Part shown: one piece after another, positions 1 to 17,872 of the stretch
Layout: every line of letters begins with the position of its first letter
How positions within the stretch are numbered: position 1 is the stretch's first letter
Origin: Henckelia pumila
Lineage: Eukaryota; Streptophyta; Magnoliopsida; Lamiales; Gesneriaceae
DNA: 64,000 nt
Direction: 5' to 3'
NCBI RefSeq assembly: GCF_033568475.1
Contig: NC_133121.1
Coordinates: 3,410,001-3,474,000 of the forward strand
The notes under the pieces: generated by a model
The model's input: only the letters and a program-made list of their open reading frames with translations
Told to the model about the DNA's origin: nothing
Database searches by the model: none
Made by a program: the position numbers and the translations under genes

Positions 1-87
1 AATGCAACTAAGAATCTCACTATTTTCCAGAGGATTCAAAAATTTACTGCCATAAAAGAAAGGTTCAAGAGTTGGGAAGTAGCATAC

Positions 88-3000
88 ATTCAGAAATCCA
101 GCAAAAAGTCCTATAGAAAGCAGTGTCTCCTCTCCCAGAATTGGACCAAGGACTGGCATCAAGAGCATCTTCAAACATGTTTCAAATTTCACAGATCAAT
201 CGCCAAACCCGACCGATTAATAGAAAACATAGGAAAACACATAAGACATAAGCAATTGTAAGATACATTTGATAAGGTTGCTCCAATGTAGGTGATGAGC
301 CATATATCAGCAAATTGATCTTTCCCGAACTGGAATCTTGCCTTCAAGTAATACTGCAGAGAAAAAAAAAAAAGGTACATGATTGTTGACATAATTCCGG
401 CTTCCTGTTTCATTTAATCACATTCAGTGCAATACAATGCCAATACTACAACATTGAGTAAAAGGTGAAAATTCAGAAAAAGCAAAGATCAGAAAAGGAT
501 TCGTCGGAAGTAAGATAACAGCCAGTATGAATGTCCATGAAAAACTCAGCAGTTTGCTACATGCTGGGATGGATTTGTCATATACAGTGAAAACTTAAAA
601 GAATCACGTTTTGATCATTACTAGAAAAGTAACATAAACATAGAGGGAGTGAGTGTACGGTACCATCAAGAAAGCTTGAACTCCTGCCTCCGAAAGGCCA
701 TTGAAGAAAGATATAGCTGTTGCGAGCGAAAGAGTAGTGCTGCAGATACAATCAGAGATCGAAATGACTTGTCATTTCATAAAATCCATCAGAATTCTCA
801 ATCACGCTGAAAATCGGCAAATTGTCCATGTATTGCATAACACGACTTCAAGAATCATGAATGCAATAGAAGCCATATTAGAGGCAAAAGTAAACCTTGT
901 ACCATGATAGTAGAAAAAAAATAAATAGGTCAGATTATTGAAGTGACAATTATGTGGAGAAGTATTTGAAAATGCAATCTGTTTCAGCAGTGAGTTAATG
1001 CAGCACATCAATATGAAAAAACCAATCAAGAAATCCGAGATTGCATATAAAAATGATGAACAGAAAGATAAAAACTCTACACCCTATCCATGAAAATGGC
1101 TGAGAAAGCAGCATGTTTTTAAATAATGGAGTTCAAACTGAGGCCGAAATCACAGGCAGGTAATCACCCTACCTGCTCCTCAGCATTTGAACTAAATCCC
1201 GGAGAAATGAGCCTTTTGTGTCCTCTGTCTTCTTCATTGTTCCATTATCAGTCTCATTGGCTTCAGTCCCTGGCTTCAAGATTGGCTGCTCCAGAGCATT
1301 AACATGGTGGGGTGTCCGTGTCTCCTGAAGAAAGACTCTCATGTACACTGCTGCAACAACAGATACAACTGCTGCTACCTGCAACGAATAGAAACGTTAA
1401 ACTGGCCAGCTGCCGAAACACAGAGGATACTAAAGGGTAGCATGCTTGTTATAGGAACCTGAAATATCTGAGTAGGGGGGAGTAATCTGGCAGCTAATGT
1501 ACCACAGACGGTTCCTGCGGATACTACACCAGACAAGAGTCCAAACGCCGAGACACGTTTCCCCTCTGATACATTGTCTGCCTGAATAAAATTGTTTACA
1601 TCTAATGATCAAAACAGTAACTGTGAACAATATTCGTGTACAGAAACACTAAGTATAAATGTGACAATGTTTTACTAACCAAATAACCAAGGGAAAGGCA
1701 GATGAGACCACCATCGCTGATCATGGAAGCTAAAGTCTTCAAAGCAAAATACACATAGAAGGAAGTCGATGTCCGATTCACTGCCAATATCACTGCACAC
1801 AATTCCCAGATAAAACATGTAGATAAATAGAAAATGTTGTGTAAAGTTAAGATTTTAGGCAAAATAAAATAACAGAAACTTCCAAGAACGCGATGTGGTT
1901 CGACTTTTTGCCTACTACACAGGGCAAAATAGATGAAAAGAACCATATCAGCAGAAGAAAACCACTAAAGCTCGAAAAACACGAATATTTAGAAACCTTA
2001 GATATGAAATTTTAAAACTTTTTCTTGTGGCAAACAACTATACCCCTCAGCATCATATACAAGAGTTCACATTCCAGATCAAAACAGGGATCTCAACCAA
2101 TGTACTCCCATCAATAAACTATAGATGAACATTGAACAATGATTTGCTAATCAAAACAGCCACTATTATATGACCATAGAGTACACATTCGAGTTAGTAT
2201 CGATCACGCTGAGGCATAATTTTGTAAAGGGTGTATGATATGACTTATGAGGATGATACGAAGAACGTGTAACTCCAATTATCATATAACTCGAGCCGAA
2301 CCAAATACTAGATGAAACAAGCACGTTTCATACAAATGGTGCCTATATTATATGATGCAATCTGCTATGCGAAACCGAATTTCATGTAGCTAGCTTGCAT
2401 ACGGACCCAGTGGAAGACTGCCGAGGGTCAAGGGGATTGTGAGCAAAACTTTTCGTCCATAAGCATCAGACAGCTTCCCAATAAGTGGAGTCAATACCAC
2501 AGACCCCACTCCTGCAATCTGCATGAAATTAATTAATATCAGTGAAATTGAACAAATTCATGTAATATATCCTCCAAATCTACACCATGCCGTGTGATAT
2601 TTTGTATGATCGGATACAAATTTGAGCATCAAATACTCGTAATGCATGCACCATCTAGCTAGATCATTGTTTTTACATCAAGTGTCCCGATAGATTTTTG
2701 AGTTCTTTAGCAGTTTGATTTTCAGATAATCCATAGAATGTAACGACAATTTTGAACTCAACCTCTGACTCGTCGAACCATATAGGCATATATGGGCAAC
2801 ACTCTCTCTGCATTAATTTTTTAGAATTGGATTAATAATTTTAATGATTAAGTTAATTTTTTTTTCATAAATGCACAGATAAGAGAGTTGAGATTTCTTA
2901 TTTATTTTGTAAATAAATAAAAGAATTATATTTTTAAAAACCCTTTTTTACTATTTAATAAATTGTATTACCGAATTGATTGAATTGAATAATTTCTATA

Positions 3001-4690
3001 ATTTTCTTTCGTGTAAATTTAATATACGAATAGATAACTAACAAAATAAAAATACTACATAAGTTAATGTAATTAATTTAATAAGTTGATATGAATAAAT
3101 TTGTAAACGGGTTTTAGTGGAATAGATTAATCATTCGACATATTAATAAATTTTATTGGATCTTGAAATCAATATCTCATGTAATTTAAAATTTAGAATT
3201 TTGGTGTGAGATGAGTTACAAGGCATACAAGCCACTTGATTTTATTGTTTTTTCTTTTCTTTTCTTTTGAGTCGGGGAATGGGTTTTTTGTAATCGAATC
3301 TCAAATCTGAAATATAATCTCAAATTTAAAACTTTAATATCATTTGAGTTATAAGTTGCGATACTTTGAGTTTATTATAGATGTGCTTCCATGATGAATT
3401 GGACGGGGGTAGGTCACAATCAAGAAAGTAACATGGAAAGCACAACAAGCTAGCTAAAATAATTATTTGTTTTCTCCTAAATAAAGGAACGTGTTTTTAT
3501 AATAAATAGATAATGATTGGTCTAAAACCAAATTAGGTCAGAACTTAGGACACGTACATATCCAATTTGGTTTTGACATCATCAAATTTCAAACTGTCTG
3601 CTCATCTTCCATCTTGAATTCATATATAATTCCAAATTTTGGTTGTATTGTACCAACTTTATTACTATTAAATTTTTTTGACTTTTTAATCAATCTTATT
3701 TCTTCACGTGTAAATGACACCGAAAAATACTGACGTGGTAGAAAAAATTTATGTGTCACGTCAATAATTGGTTAATATAACAAAAAAACTTAAAAATTAG
3801 TATATCAAAATTAAACCAAATTTTGAAAAATCCATAACGAGAATTACAATAATAATAATAATAATAACCACGAGTATAACAACCATAATTTTCTTTGTAA
3901 TTTTGAATACACTATACACATCATCTGTTATAAAGAATTGAATTTTGCCCATTTAACTAACACAAAAACCCGTGTAAATGGTCTCACAAGTATATTCGTG
4001 AGACAAATATCTTAATTGGACAAACCATGAAAACATATTGTTTTTAATGTTAAAAATATTATTTTTTATTGTAAATATATATTTGTAAAGTTGACTCATT
4101 TCACGGAAAAATATTCATGAGAGTTGAGACGGCCGTCTCACACGAAATCCAATGTAATGTTTTTTTTAAAAAAAAATTTCGAGTTTCCTACCATCTCCAA
4201 TAAAACATAGAGATTATATGCAAATGATTTCATCTTTCGAACCAAACTTGATACATATCTACAAGCTTTATTATTTCGAACGTTTCTCTTGTTAATTCAT
4301 CTCCAAAGTAACCACAGGTAGATATCTAGATACCTACACTTGATCATAAACTAACAACTTAACATCATTCCCCGACAATTTTTATAGGGAACTTCTGATC
4401 CAAATTAATATGATCTTATTTTATTTTTTTTCACAAACAAAAAAACAGAAACATATATCAATCGATCACAAACTCTAATTAAAAGTATGCATGAAATATA
4501 TATATATATATATCATATATAGTACCGCTTGTTGTAAGCCTGTAAGATAGATGGCGAGGGAGCATTCATATTTGCCGGGGCAGATGGCTTCCATCGTCAC
4601 GTCGGCGATCGTCGGGTTCACTAACAACCAAGCGAACGTCGATAAGAACACCGTCACGAATAGATGAATCAAATTCTTCAAATTATCCAT
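88..4690 (-). CDS. HIAT1/MEE15-like major facilitator transporter (3' end outside window)
   Basis: A multi-pass membrane transporter of the major facilitator superfamily, closest by memory to plant 'hippocampus abundant transcript 1-like' proteins (Arabidopsis At2g16970-16990 group, MEE15). Substrate is unknown to me. Eight exons read on the minus strand: 4690-4526, 2518-2407, 1792-1680, 1581-1459, 1378-1173, 739-664, 353-267, 168-88, all with GT/AG borders and consistent phase (321 codons). Exon 1 opens with a hydrophobic segment and the family motif around TDV/ADVTMEAICPG and YLTGLQQA; exon 2 has the MFS loop signature GKLSDAYGRK; exon 4 begins ADNVSEGKR; exon 7 contains KDQFAD. The family is about 440-460 aa, so roughly 120 C-terminal residues lie beyond base 1. 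For exon 2 I chose the donor at 2406 rather than the GTATGC donor four bases later because only the former keeps phase. Intron 1 is about 2 kb. Confidence 0.88.
2519..4525 (-). other. Intron 1 of the HIAT1-like gene
   Basis: A 2007-bp intron, very AT-rich, with no open frame of note. It contains a short (AAT)n run near 3850 and, at about 3970-4150, a degraded dispersed repeat bounded by GTCTCACA / TGAGAC-type ends. Near the donor is a (TA)n tract at about 4497-4513. Nothing else recognisable. Confidence 0.6.
3970..4150. repeat. Dispersed GTGAGAC-type repeat, copy 1
   Basis: Begins near GGTCTCACAAGTATATTCG and ends near GACGGCCGTCTCACACG. Between them are a 'dACAAACCATGAAAA' block and a T/A-rich stretch with TATTATTTTTTATTG. 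The same ordered blocks recur in degraded form near 5860, 6690 and 23335, so this is a dispersed family rather than chance. I associate similar sequences with Lamiales genomes, but that is recollection only. Class (MITE or SINE-like) not determined. Confidence 0.5.
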
Positions 4691-5854
4691 TTTTTTTTAT
4701 ATGTATCCAAATTAACTTGGTGATAATATATATGTACTACTACTTCTTCCCAGTTTGCATACCAAAAGCCACCATGTATATATACATAAAAAGAAACACC
4801 AAATTCTCAAGGAATCTTAAACTTGGCCTTTTCTCACCAAACACATTTTGGTTATTAAATTAGACAATTAAAATATTCTAATTATGTCTTTGAAACTGAT
4901 CAGTTAAAGGTACACGATTAGCTGGCTCGCTGTTTGTGTTGAGAAATTATTATTATTTTTTTAAAAAAATAAAAATAAAAGTTGTAGATGCATATTTATA
5001 TATGCTCTTGTGGTTGGTGAGCAGAAGGGAGTTGTTATACTTAGATGAATTTCTATTTATGTTTAATTTATTAGTAACATTAATGATTTTTCAAACAATT
5101 TATTTATTTTTAAAATTTTTAAAATAAGTACGACATGAATGAATCTACAAATATATATATAATTAATCATGATTAGTACTGCAGTTTTATAATTAATCAG
5201 CTTCTTATCAACAATTTGTATCGGTGTAACGCCACTAAAAATATTAATTTTGTTGCAATTTGCACCCTCAACCAAAAAAAAAAAAAAAACTAGATATAAT
5301 CAGTTATATTAATTATACATCCCTCTCTAACCACATGATGAACATATGACATAATAACAAGTACGACATGAATGAATTTACAAATATATATAATTGATTT
5401 AGATTTTGTAAGGATATTTAGATATTATAAAATAGTAAACACAGTAATTGGAAGTAAAAACATATCAAACAATATATTATTCATCTTTATATATATTTTA
5501 TTCCTATCACATTTATTGCTATTTTTGCTATAAAATTTTCATGCTACCCTAAATTATTAATACTCTAAAAAGGCATTATATATTCTCTGGTGAAACATTC
5601 ATTCAATGTTGCCTCTTATCGTTTCATATTAATAATTAATAAAGACTGGACTTTTTAAGTTTCCCACTTTATGCAAATTAAAAACCCCCCCTTTTTTTTC
5701 TTGATGACTTGAAGCATCACCTTCTCTTTAAAAACTATATGATATGAGATCTTATTTTATTATAAAATATACTTAATTAATTATCCTCTTAAAAAATAAC
5801 AATAAAGTTCAAATCATAATGATCATGTCATATTTTGTTCACGAAAACTCTTAA

Positions 5855-6000
5855 ACCATCACACGTGTCAATTTCGTGAGACGCGTCTTCAACCCGATCC
5901 GACATGTGAAAACTATTACTTTTTTATATCGAAATTATTATTTTTCAATGTACTATGTATGGACCTGATCGAATATCACGAGAAACCTACACTAAATTGT
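5855..6000. repeat. Dispersed GTGAGAC-type repeat, copy 2 (degraded)
   Basis: Shares with the copy at 3970 the order: TTTCGTGAGACGCGTCT, a 'gacATGTGAAAACTATTAC' block, a TTATTATTTTTCAATG run, then a 'gGACCTGATCG...CACGAGA' end. Identity is low, so the call rests on block order. Confidence 0.4.
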
Positions 6001-6689
6001 TGTGATACAATAATTTTAATTTGTAAATGATATATATATTAAAATACTTAAGTTATATCATTATTTATGGATTTTGAAAGCGAAAAACAATTGATTGTCC
6101 GTTTGATAATTTAATAAGTTATAGCTATTCCTACTACGTACGTCATTAATTACATTGGTTGTAGCGAACATATTTTCAACATCCATTTTAATTTTATTTT
6201 ATTTAATTTTATTTGATCATATCTGATTTTTATTTTTTAATTCGTAACAAACTTGACATTAATATTTTCCAACCAGAAATAAGTACACAATCAGTGGTTT
6301 AGAAATTAAAACTAATTAAAAAAGAGTGGTTGGGTTCACGGAAGGAAGCAAGAATCTTTCATCTCATGAGAACCATTAATATATTATTGGATCTGTTATT
6401 TCATTTCTTATATATATATATATATATTATAATAAATTGGATCATTGACCTTTAATTTAAGTAGTAGGGAACGATCAAAACTATTAATTTGGCGAAATCT
6501 TCGTCAGATTAATATTTAAGTATAAGAATAATTTTGCTCGATATAATTTTAAACTACGCACAAGTTGTCCTTAGCTTGCAGCAAATTTTTATTGTGAAAA
6601 ACAAATTATTTTGATAGAATATTTACAAGCTAAAGGCAAAGGATATTGAGATCACAAAAACTTTATAAGAAGTCACGCAAGATCTGTTA

Positions 6690-6815
6690 ATTGATTTGAT
6701 CAATGAAAAATATTATTTATTTATGTCAAAAATATTATTTTTATTGTAAATATAAACCTGATAGATTTATCTCACGAATATAGATTCATCATACAGTCTC
6801 ACACTAAATTTACAC
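6690..6815. repeat. Dispersed GTGAGAC-type repeat, copy 3 (degraded)
   Basis: Contains 'AATGAAAAATATTATTT', ATGTCAAAAATATTATT, a TTATTGTAAATATAAACC block, ATCTCACGAATATAG and CAGTCTCACAC, in the order seen in the copies near 3970 and 23335. Boundaries are approximate. Confidence 0.4.
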
Positions 6816-7329
6816 TATTAGGATTATAGCAATTTGCTTAGAAAATTGTGGGGTGTGGTCGATTTTGTTGGTAAGACTTTCTAAGCTCTTAAAATAACAT
6901 GTAAAACTTTCTATACATAATCTTTCCTACAAGTTCTATTACAAATTTCCCGTCTAATCCATGACTAGATATATGATGATTATTTAACGAGATGAAGATA
7001 CTTTAAATTTTTATGAAATGTTTTTAATATTCACATACACAATACAATATTGAACACACGCCTTTCGTTATATTTATGCAATGAATACACCTCATTTAAT
7101 ATTTTATAATGTTAAACAAACCGTAAATGAACTATGACATAAAACTATTTCCATTCACAGTTATAATAAATGACAAAATTTTTTATTAATCATATTCTAA
7201 ACAATAAGTAATAAAATTTTTAATTTTACTATAATCAATAAACTTTTGCACAGGAATTACTTTAACAAAAAAAATTAATTCATATAAAATGCACATGCGA
7301 TAAAATTTGTGTTTGAGCCAGATAGGATT

Positions 7330-7560
7330 GATAAGTGGGCCTAGAATACTTGTAAAATGGTTTGGTCCGGCCTACAGACATTGCCCTGTTAAGAATGGAT
7401 CAAAGACAATTGGGCTGAGTGGAACGGAGTTTCAGTAATGGGCCGAGATTGACCCGCTCGCTGGAGTTCCCATTTCCCAATCATTCGAAACGCCCAGTAC
7501 GAATGTATATATATATTTGTACTGAAAAACAAGCTGCTGGATTCGAACACTTGAAACCCA
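7330..7560 (+). promoter_or_regulatory. Putative proximal promoter of the DUF616 gene
   Basis: Locally GC-richer than its surroundings. It holds repeated TGGGCC/GGCCCA-like elements (TGGGCCTAG near 7337, TTGGGCTGAG near 7410, ATGGGCCGAG near 7438), the 'site II' type motif common in promoters of broadly expressed plant genes. A TATATATATATTTG stretch near 7507 may act as a TATA region, about 145 bp before the ATG. Functional assignment is inference. Confidence 0.35.
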
Positions 7561-7651
7561 GTTCAGGATCAGATCTTGTGATTCAACGCAATTATTAATT
7601 GCACTTTCTTGCCATGGAAAGAACCTTGCTTTGAGGAATTTGATCGTATCT

Positions 7652-10478
7652 ATGGATAATGATTTTCAGCGGGCCGTTCCACGGGCTGTGCGAAGAAATC
7701 AGCAGCATCAAGATACGAAAGGTACATTTTCGCCATTCAATTGATGTGGCATGCTTATGATTTAGGCGAGGTTTTATTTTTTAATGGGATTTTAAATGGG
7801 TTTTTGTTTTTGTTTTTTTTCGTCTCACCTGCAGTTGTGTCTTTGAACTGTGGGAAACTGTCGCAAGATTACACGATGAGGATAATTTGGAAAAAGGGTT
7901 TCATTCGATTAGTTCTTACTGCTGGTATTATATGGATGATGACCATCCTCGCCGTTTTGCTGTTTCACGTTTGGTCTTGCCAGTCTTCTGTTGCTTTTTT
8001 TGCAGGTTAGTTGCTTCTTGATCTTTTCTACATTTCTTGTGAAAGTTTGAAAGCCTTAATGTTTTTTTAGTTAAAATGGTTGCTGGAGAAATCGTCGAGT
8101 TTGGTTGCCTATTTTGAAGTTAATGAAAGTGGTATTTAATCCATGATTCTGGTCGGCCGACCAATGATTTAGCAGGGCACTTATGTAGAGACCTCTGGTT
8201 GTGTCAAACTTCTTTTATTGAGTTTTACTTCAGTGGCTTTGAGGAGCTAGTTTTGGCTACATATCTGAGAAGATTATGTAGTTTAAGTGTGCTGCATATG
8301 TTTGGTAAGGATAGTGCATTCATCAAGTAGGAAAATGTATTGAAGTTAAAGAGGTTTCATTACTATAGTTTGCTGGTCTAAAAATGCAAAGGTAAATGCT
8401 AATATGGTTTTCATTTGCATTAACGACTGGATGTTTATCCGTGATGAATGGTACTTTGCCGTTTAAAAACATAGTTCTCTTTGCAGCCCTTTGTACCAAA
8501 GCTAGCAAAGTTTTTGGCATGCTGCATACAATGGGACTTGTGACACCACCACATCGTAAGACTGGAGATTTTGCTGATCAATTTTGTATTTTTCTCTTTA
8601 TTTTTTAATGCACTACTATACTCTTACCTGTTTCTTCTCATTCACAATTAGGTTGTCCAATCCCTGTTGCTGATGACCCAAATAAGATAGTTATTCCCGA
8701 GGATAATTCGCCCGAAAAGTTTGTCCAAAGACTCTCCTACATAATGGAAGACATTGTTCCAAGTAATGGATCCCAAGCTCCTCTCTTTGGTGGGCATCAG
8801 ACTTGGCAACAGAGAGAGGAGAGCTTCAAAGTTAACCCAACGATGAAGGTGAATTGCATGAGGAGCTATATTTTTTAAGTTATATATTCTGTACTAGCTT
8901 CCAAAGAATTTACTACTCTTCTCTACTCGCATGAATTTGATTCTGGCCTCATTTGCAAAAACAAAAAAAATCTTCAATTTAGAACCCTTTCTCACATGCA
9001 CCAAACATATAGATGGAAATTTATTGCAAAATCCAGCATCTGAACTTATATTAAAATTTGTAGTTGCCACATTCGAACATTGTGCCCGATAAGCAGCCAG
9101 ATAGGACGGCAAGAGTATTCATTGAAATGATCGAGCTCTGTACATACATAAGATATTTATATGCATCATACTTTCAGGTTCATTGTGGTTTTATGCAAGG
9201 TGGAGGTGCGGAAATGGCTTCAAAAGATGTCCACTATGTGAAGAAATGTAAATTTGTTGTTGCAACAGGCATCTTTGACGCTTACGATACGCCTCACCAG
9301 CCATCCAATATCAGTAATCGTTCAAAGAGTCTTTTCTGTTTTCTAATGGTGGTTGATGAAGTGTCTCTCGACTTCATCAAAAAGAACGTTACACTCAGAG
9401 AAGATACTGATGGAGGGCAGTGGGTCGGTATCTGGCGTCTGATTCTGCTTAAGCAGAAGCCATATGATGAACCCAGAAGAAATGGGAAGGTTCCGAAGAT
9501 ATTAACCCACAGATTATTTCCTCAAGCACGTTACAGCATATGGATTGATGGTAAAATGGAACTTGTAGTTGACCCTTTGCTTCTATTAGACAGGTATGAT
9601 TGTTTCTATTTAAGCCATATGTGTTCAGTTTGTTTTGTATTCTTATGTTATTCCCCACTTTATGAATCGAATCGATATTGGTTGGAACTGCATCAGGTGT
9701 GATTGAACAAGTGCTTTACATTTTGCATTTGCAGATACTTATGGCGCGGGAAGCAAACATTTGCTATCGCGCAACATAAACACCATCGAAGTATCTACGA
9801 AGAAGCGGATTCCAACAAAAGGAGGAAGCGATACGCTCGTCCTCTGATTGATCTACACATGAAAATTTATCGTTATGAAGGCATGGAGCCCTGGAGTCCC
9901 AGAAAAAGTGTCATCAGTGGTAACCCCTCCATGCCCTTTCCTACAAAGTCTGTAATCATTTATGTCACCTATTGCTCCCTGTTAAATTCTCTTATAAAGT
10001 TATTTCCTTCTCTTTTCATAAAGTTATTTCCTTCTCTTTTCGCCTCTCTTGTTTGCTCCGCCACAGTCGCGGTTTCCTTTATTTATTGGACTACTTCCTT
10101 TGTGCAGACGTCCCCGAAGGAGCCATAATCATACGGGAACATACTGCACTGAATAATCTTTTTAGTTGCTTATGGTTCAACGAGGTCAACCTCTTGACGC
10201 CAAGAGATCAACTAAGTTTTGGATACGTTGTTTATAGGTTAGGTGACATGTTCAAATTTTTCATGTTTCCGAACTGTGAATACAATTCTATCTTCATATT
10301 GCATCCTCACAATCGCGAGCATTCGTCTAAAGTCGAGTGGGCAAAAACCATATCTGAGATTAAGAAACATCCCGAGTTGATGGAGAGTAGAGGTGGATTA
10401 GGACTGTGGACTCCATATCCCGGGAATCTTGATTTGGTTGTGTTACCACCTGTAGCTAGAACTTCCAAAGCTGGGTGA
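7652..10478 (+). CDS. DUF616 glycosyltransferase-like protein (MUCI70/TOD1 family)
   Basis: A probable Golgi type II membrane protein of the DUF616 family, which includes Arabidopsis MUCI70 (probable hexosyltransferase needed for pectin/mucilage) and TOD1 (described as a ceramidase). Seven exons: 7652-7721, 7835-8005, 8487-8555, 8652-8848, 9178-9593, 9735-9919, 10108-10478; total 492 aa, phase correct throughout. A short basic cytosolic N-terminus is followed by one membrane segment at about residues 49-69. The DUF616 domain starts near LFGGHQTW, continues through HCGFMQGG, RLFPQARYSIWIDGK (about residue 290), an HKHH cluster (about 320) and ends near SLFGYV/QLSFGYV and HPHNREHSS. The WIDGK segment is the likely donor-sugar/metal site by family analogy. 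Start chosen because the ATG is in phase with the membrane exon. Which of the two described activities applies cannot be told from sequence. Confidence 0.9.
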
Positions 10479-11101
10479 ATTTTTTTTCCCTCCATTTTTA
10501 AGGAGGTTGTATTCTGGTCTTCAAATTCCACTTGAGCGAATCAATATTTAGTGTTACATCAACTTCTTTTGTAGTATTTCAATTGTATGCTGCAAGTGGA
10601 TAGTAAGGATGCATGTGTTCTTGAGGCGTACTATTGTGAGTTCTTGTGTCTTTATACAACGGAGGCAACAGAATTTGTATGTAAAAAGTGTCGCATGTTA
10701 TTTAAGATGATACACGTATGAGAATGATATAGAGAACACTCTTTAACGAAAATGTCCAAAGACAAAAAATTCCAACAGCAATGGAGAGATACAAGACGCA
10801 TGCTGCCAGATTATAGAGGCCACGCAATATGTCAAATACTTTACGAACCAAAAACACACCAGTTTATCTAGGGTGATTGCCATTATATAAAATTACACGA
10901 TCTGGCAAAAGAATGTGTTCGTCTTGCACTGCCGGAGAGCTATGGCTTCTGTGGTGCTCATAAAAGATCTCATTCAACCCTTATTTTAAACAAGATGTAG
11001 GGGGGATATACGGCATTTTTTGAAAAAAAATTGCACAGCGAATAACACATCCAGACAAAAAGAGGAACCAAGTACTAGGGGGAGTGTGTTTGCCTTTTTC
11101 A
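10479..11101. other. 3' intergenic region between two convergent genes
   Basis: About 620 bp holding the 3' UTR of the plus-strand DUF616 gene (T-rich just after the stop) and that of the minus-strand VHA-B gene. No further open frame is believable. No clear polyadenylation signal can be singled out. Confidence 0.6.
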
Positions 11102-15834
<4,733 letters not shown>

Positions 15835-16325
15835 ATTGAATCTATCAACAAAATCGCACACCACTCAACGTCAATAGAAAACAACTTGAAGCACTGAAAC
15901 TCAGTTGCAGACTTGCAGTGATTCCAATTATTCGAAACCTGAGAAAATCAACTATAATCCTAAAAAGAACTGACTACAATCCTACAAGAAAAGTCCACAA
16001 TACAATAACATGAACATATGGTCCATCAAACGTCAACGAAAGCATTTGAGACAAATGAATCCCATAAACTGCGAAGCTCCGATCCCTCGGTTCAGGCAAA
16101 CACCCTCACATGTGATTACCACAATACGCATACATTTATTAAAAAAAATAAATAAGGAAAAAGCACAATCATAATCAATTGAAATTCAAAAATTAGAACT
16201 TCGGATCTCGAAAATTACATACCTCAATTCCGCTATGAATCCGACAGGACAGCAGGAGAAAGAGATCAGAGCGAACCAAACCAAACAAAAAAAAAATTAT
16301 ATGACAATTACACTGAGATCTGAGG
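15835..16325 (-). promoter_or_regulatory. VHA-B 5' UTR with an intron
   Basis: On the minus strand a pyrimidine-rich leader from about 16320 runs to a donor at 16222 (GCGGAATTGAG then GTATGT). An acceptor is expected shortly before the ATG at 15834. A leader intron of about 350 bp is inferred. Leader introns are common in strongly expressed plant genes; here it is based only on the splice signal. Confidence 0.45.
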
Positions 16326-16745
16326 CTGATGCTCAAGAGACGAGCTATTATTTTAATTAATTTATTTATTTATGATATGATATTATTATATATATCTAAC
16401 AAATAATTATTCCACATTTTCTTTGGATGTGTAAGGTAAGTAACACGTGATATGAAAGACCCTTCTTCATTTACAGCTGCGCTATGCTATGATATTTATG
16501 AATCGCAACTGTGAATATGGTTACTAATATGTCTGTATAAATTTCACGTATCAATATTTCCGTCGAGATCTCGTATTTAAAATAAAACGTAATATTTTAA
16601 TATAAAAATAATATTTTTTTACATGCCCAAATAAACAATAAATGAATAAAATTGAGTGCAACGGTGAAACGCAGCGTACAACCACCGGAGCACGATTTAC
16701 AATTTTGACTCGGGTTGGATTCGACTCGGGGGTTTAATATGAGGC

Positions 16746-16751
16746 CACGTG
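16746..16751. promoter_or_regulatory. G-box CACGTG upstream of VHA-B
   Basis: A perfect G-box core lies in GGCCACGTGGC, about 0.4 kb upstream of the presumed VHA-B transcription start. A second ACGT core (GGACGTGGGG) follows 20 bases further on. Paired ACGT elements can act in ABA/bZIP or light response. Function here is inference. Confidence 0.35.
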
Positions 16752-17011
16752 GCAAGCAGATGGCGGACGTGGGGGGACCCACTTTGACAGGACAGCCTCA
16801 TCGCATATTCTTTTGGACAAAAGGAATTTTTTAACCATTTTTTTTTTTTTTTGCACCCCCTCTAACTGTCTAACGCACCAACTTGAGGATTTAAATGGGA
16901 ATTCACCCCGCTATGTCAACTGTTGTATGACAGTATATGGCCACATGGTAAATTGCGGGTGCTTTTTGCTTCTAGAGCCAGTGTTTGAGAGAGTTTTTTT
17001 AAAGTATTTTT

Positions 17012-17529
17012 TTAGGGGTGAGCAAAATTTCGATTAAACCGAATTAATTTGGAAATTTGATTCGGTTAATTAGGAAATTCAGTTTTTATATTATAAAATT
17101 TCGGTTAAATCGTTTAATTCGGTTCGGTTTTCTTAAAAAAAAATTCGGTTAATTCGGTTAACCGAATTATAAATAATTAAAATTTGAATTTTTTTTAGGC
17201 CTTATATATAATTTATAATATATTGTAAATGTTTTAATATTTAATATTTTACTTAATTTTTCTTATTTTAATTTTTTAAGCTCAATATATTTTTATAATG
17301 ATAAAAAATATCATATTTAAATTATTAATTTTATTAATTTTTTAATTTTTTTAATAAAAATCGGTTAATTCGGTCGGTTAACCGAATTAACCGATTTTTA
17401 AATCGGTTCGGTTAAATCGGTTTTAGTATAAATTCGGTTCGATTCGGTTAACCAAAATGCAATTAGGTTAATTCGATTTCGGTTAATTCGGTTCGATTTT
17501 TGACCGAATTAACCGAATTCTCACCCCTA
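17012..17529. mobile_element. hAT-type MITE with CGGTTAA-rich body
   Basis: Terminal inverted repeats TAGGGGTGAGCA (left) and TCACCCCTA (right end) enclose about 517 bp made largely of alternating TTCGGTTAA and AACCGAATT units that can fold back. Both sides are flanked by GTATTTTT (17004-17011 and 17530-17537), an 8-bp target-site duplication as made by hAT transposases. The homopolymer leaves one base of ambiguity at the left edge. No coding capacity. Confidence 0.8.
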
Positions 17530-17833
17530 GTATTTTTCAGCTTTTCATTAACAAGATTTCACAAAATTTTAAAATTTTGTTACGATATTCTCTTTATGTT
17601 AATGTCTGATTGTAGATATGACCAGTATTTGACCACACATCTTTTTTATTTGGGGCTCACATGACAAAGAACCAATTTTTGCTTTTAATTTTACCTTAGG
17701 ATAGTACCACTACCACTACTATCCATCTATAAGATCGAATTTCCTGTAAACTGCATACTATCTTTTTCTAATATCTAACAAAATTAAAATAAATAAATAA
17801 TGCTTAACAAAAAAATCAAATAATTGGAATTTG

Positions 17834-17872
<39 letters not shown>

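Larger units (their letters stand above)
4691..7550. other. Intergenic region between HIAT1-like gene and DUF616 gene
   Basis: About 2.9 kb of AT-rich DNA between divergently transcribed genes. I see no coding region: the open frames are short and low-complexity. It contains runs of (TA)n near 6410-6427, two degraded copies of the GTGAGAC repeat, and presumably both promoters. The HIAT1-like 5' UTR start could not be located. Confidence 0.6.

Noticed and set aside
9064-9702. Long frame beginning upstream of the DUF616 exon
   Set aside because: The part before 9178 is intron (acceptor CTTTCAG at 9171-9177) and the part after 9593 is past the donor; only 9178-9593 is exon.
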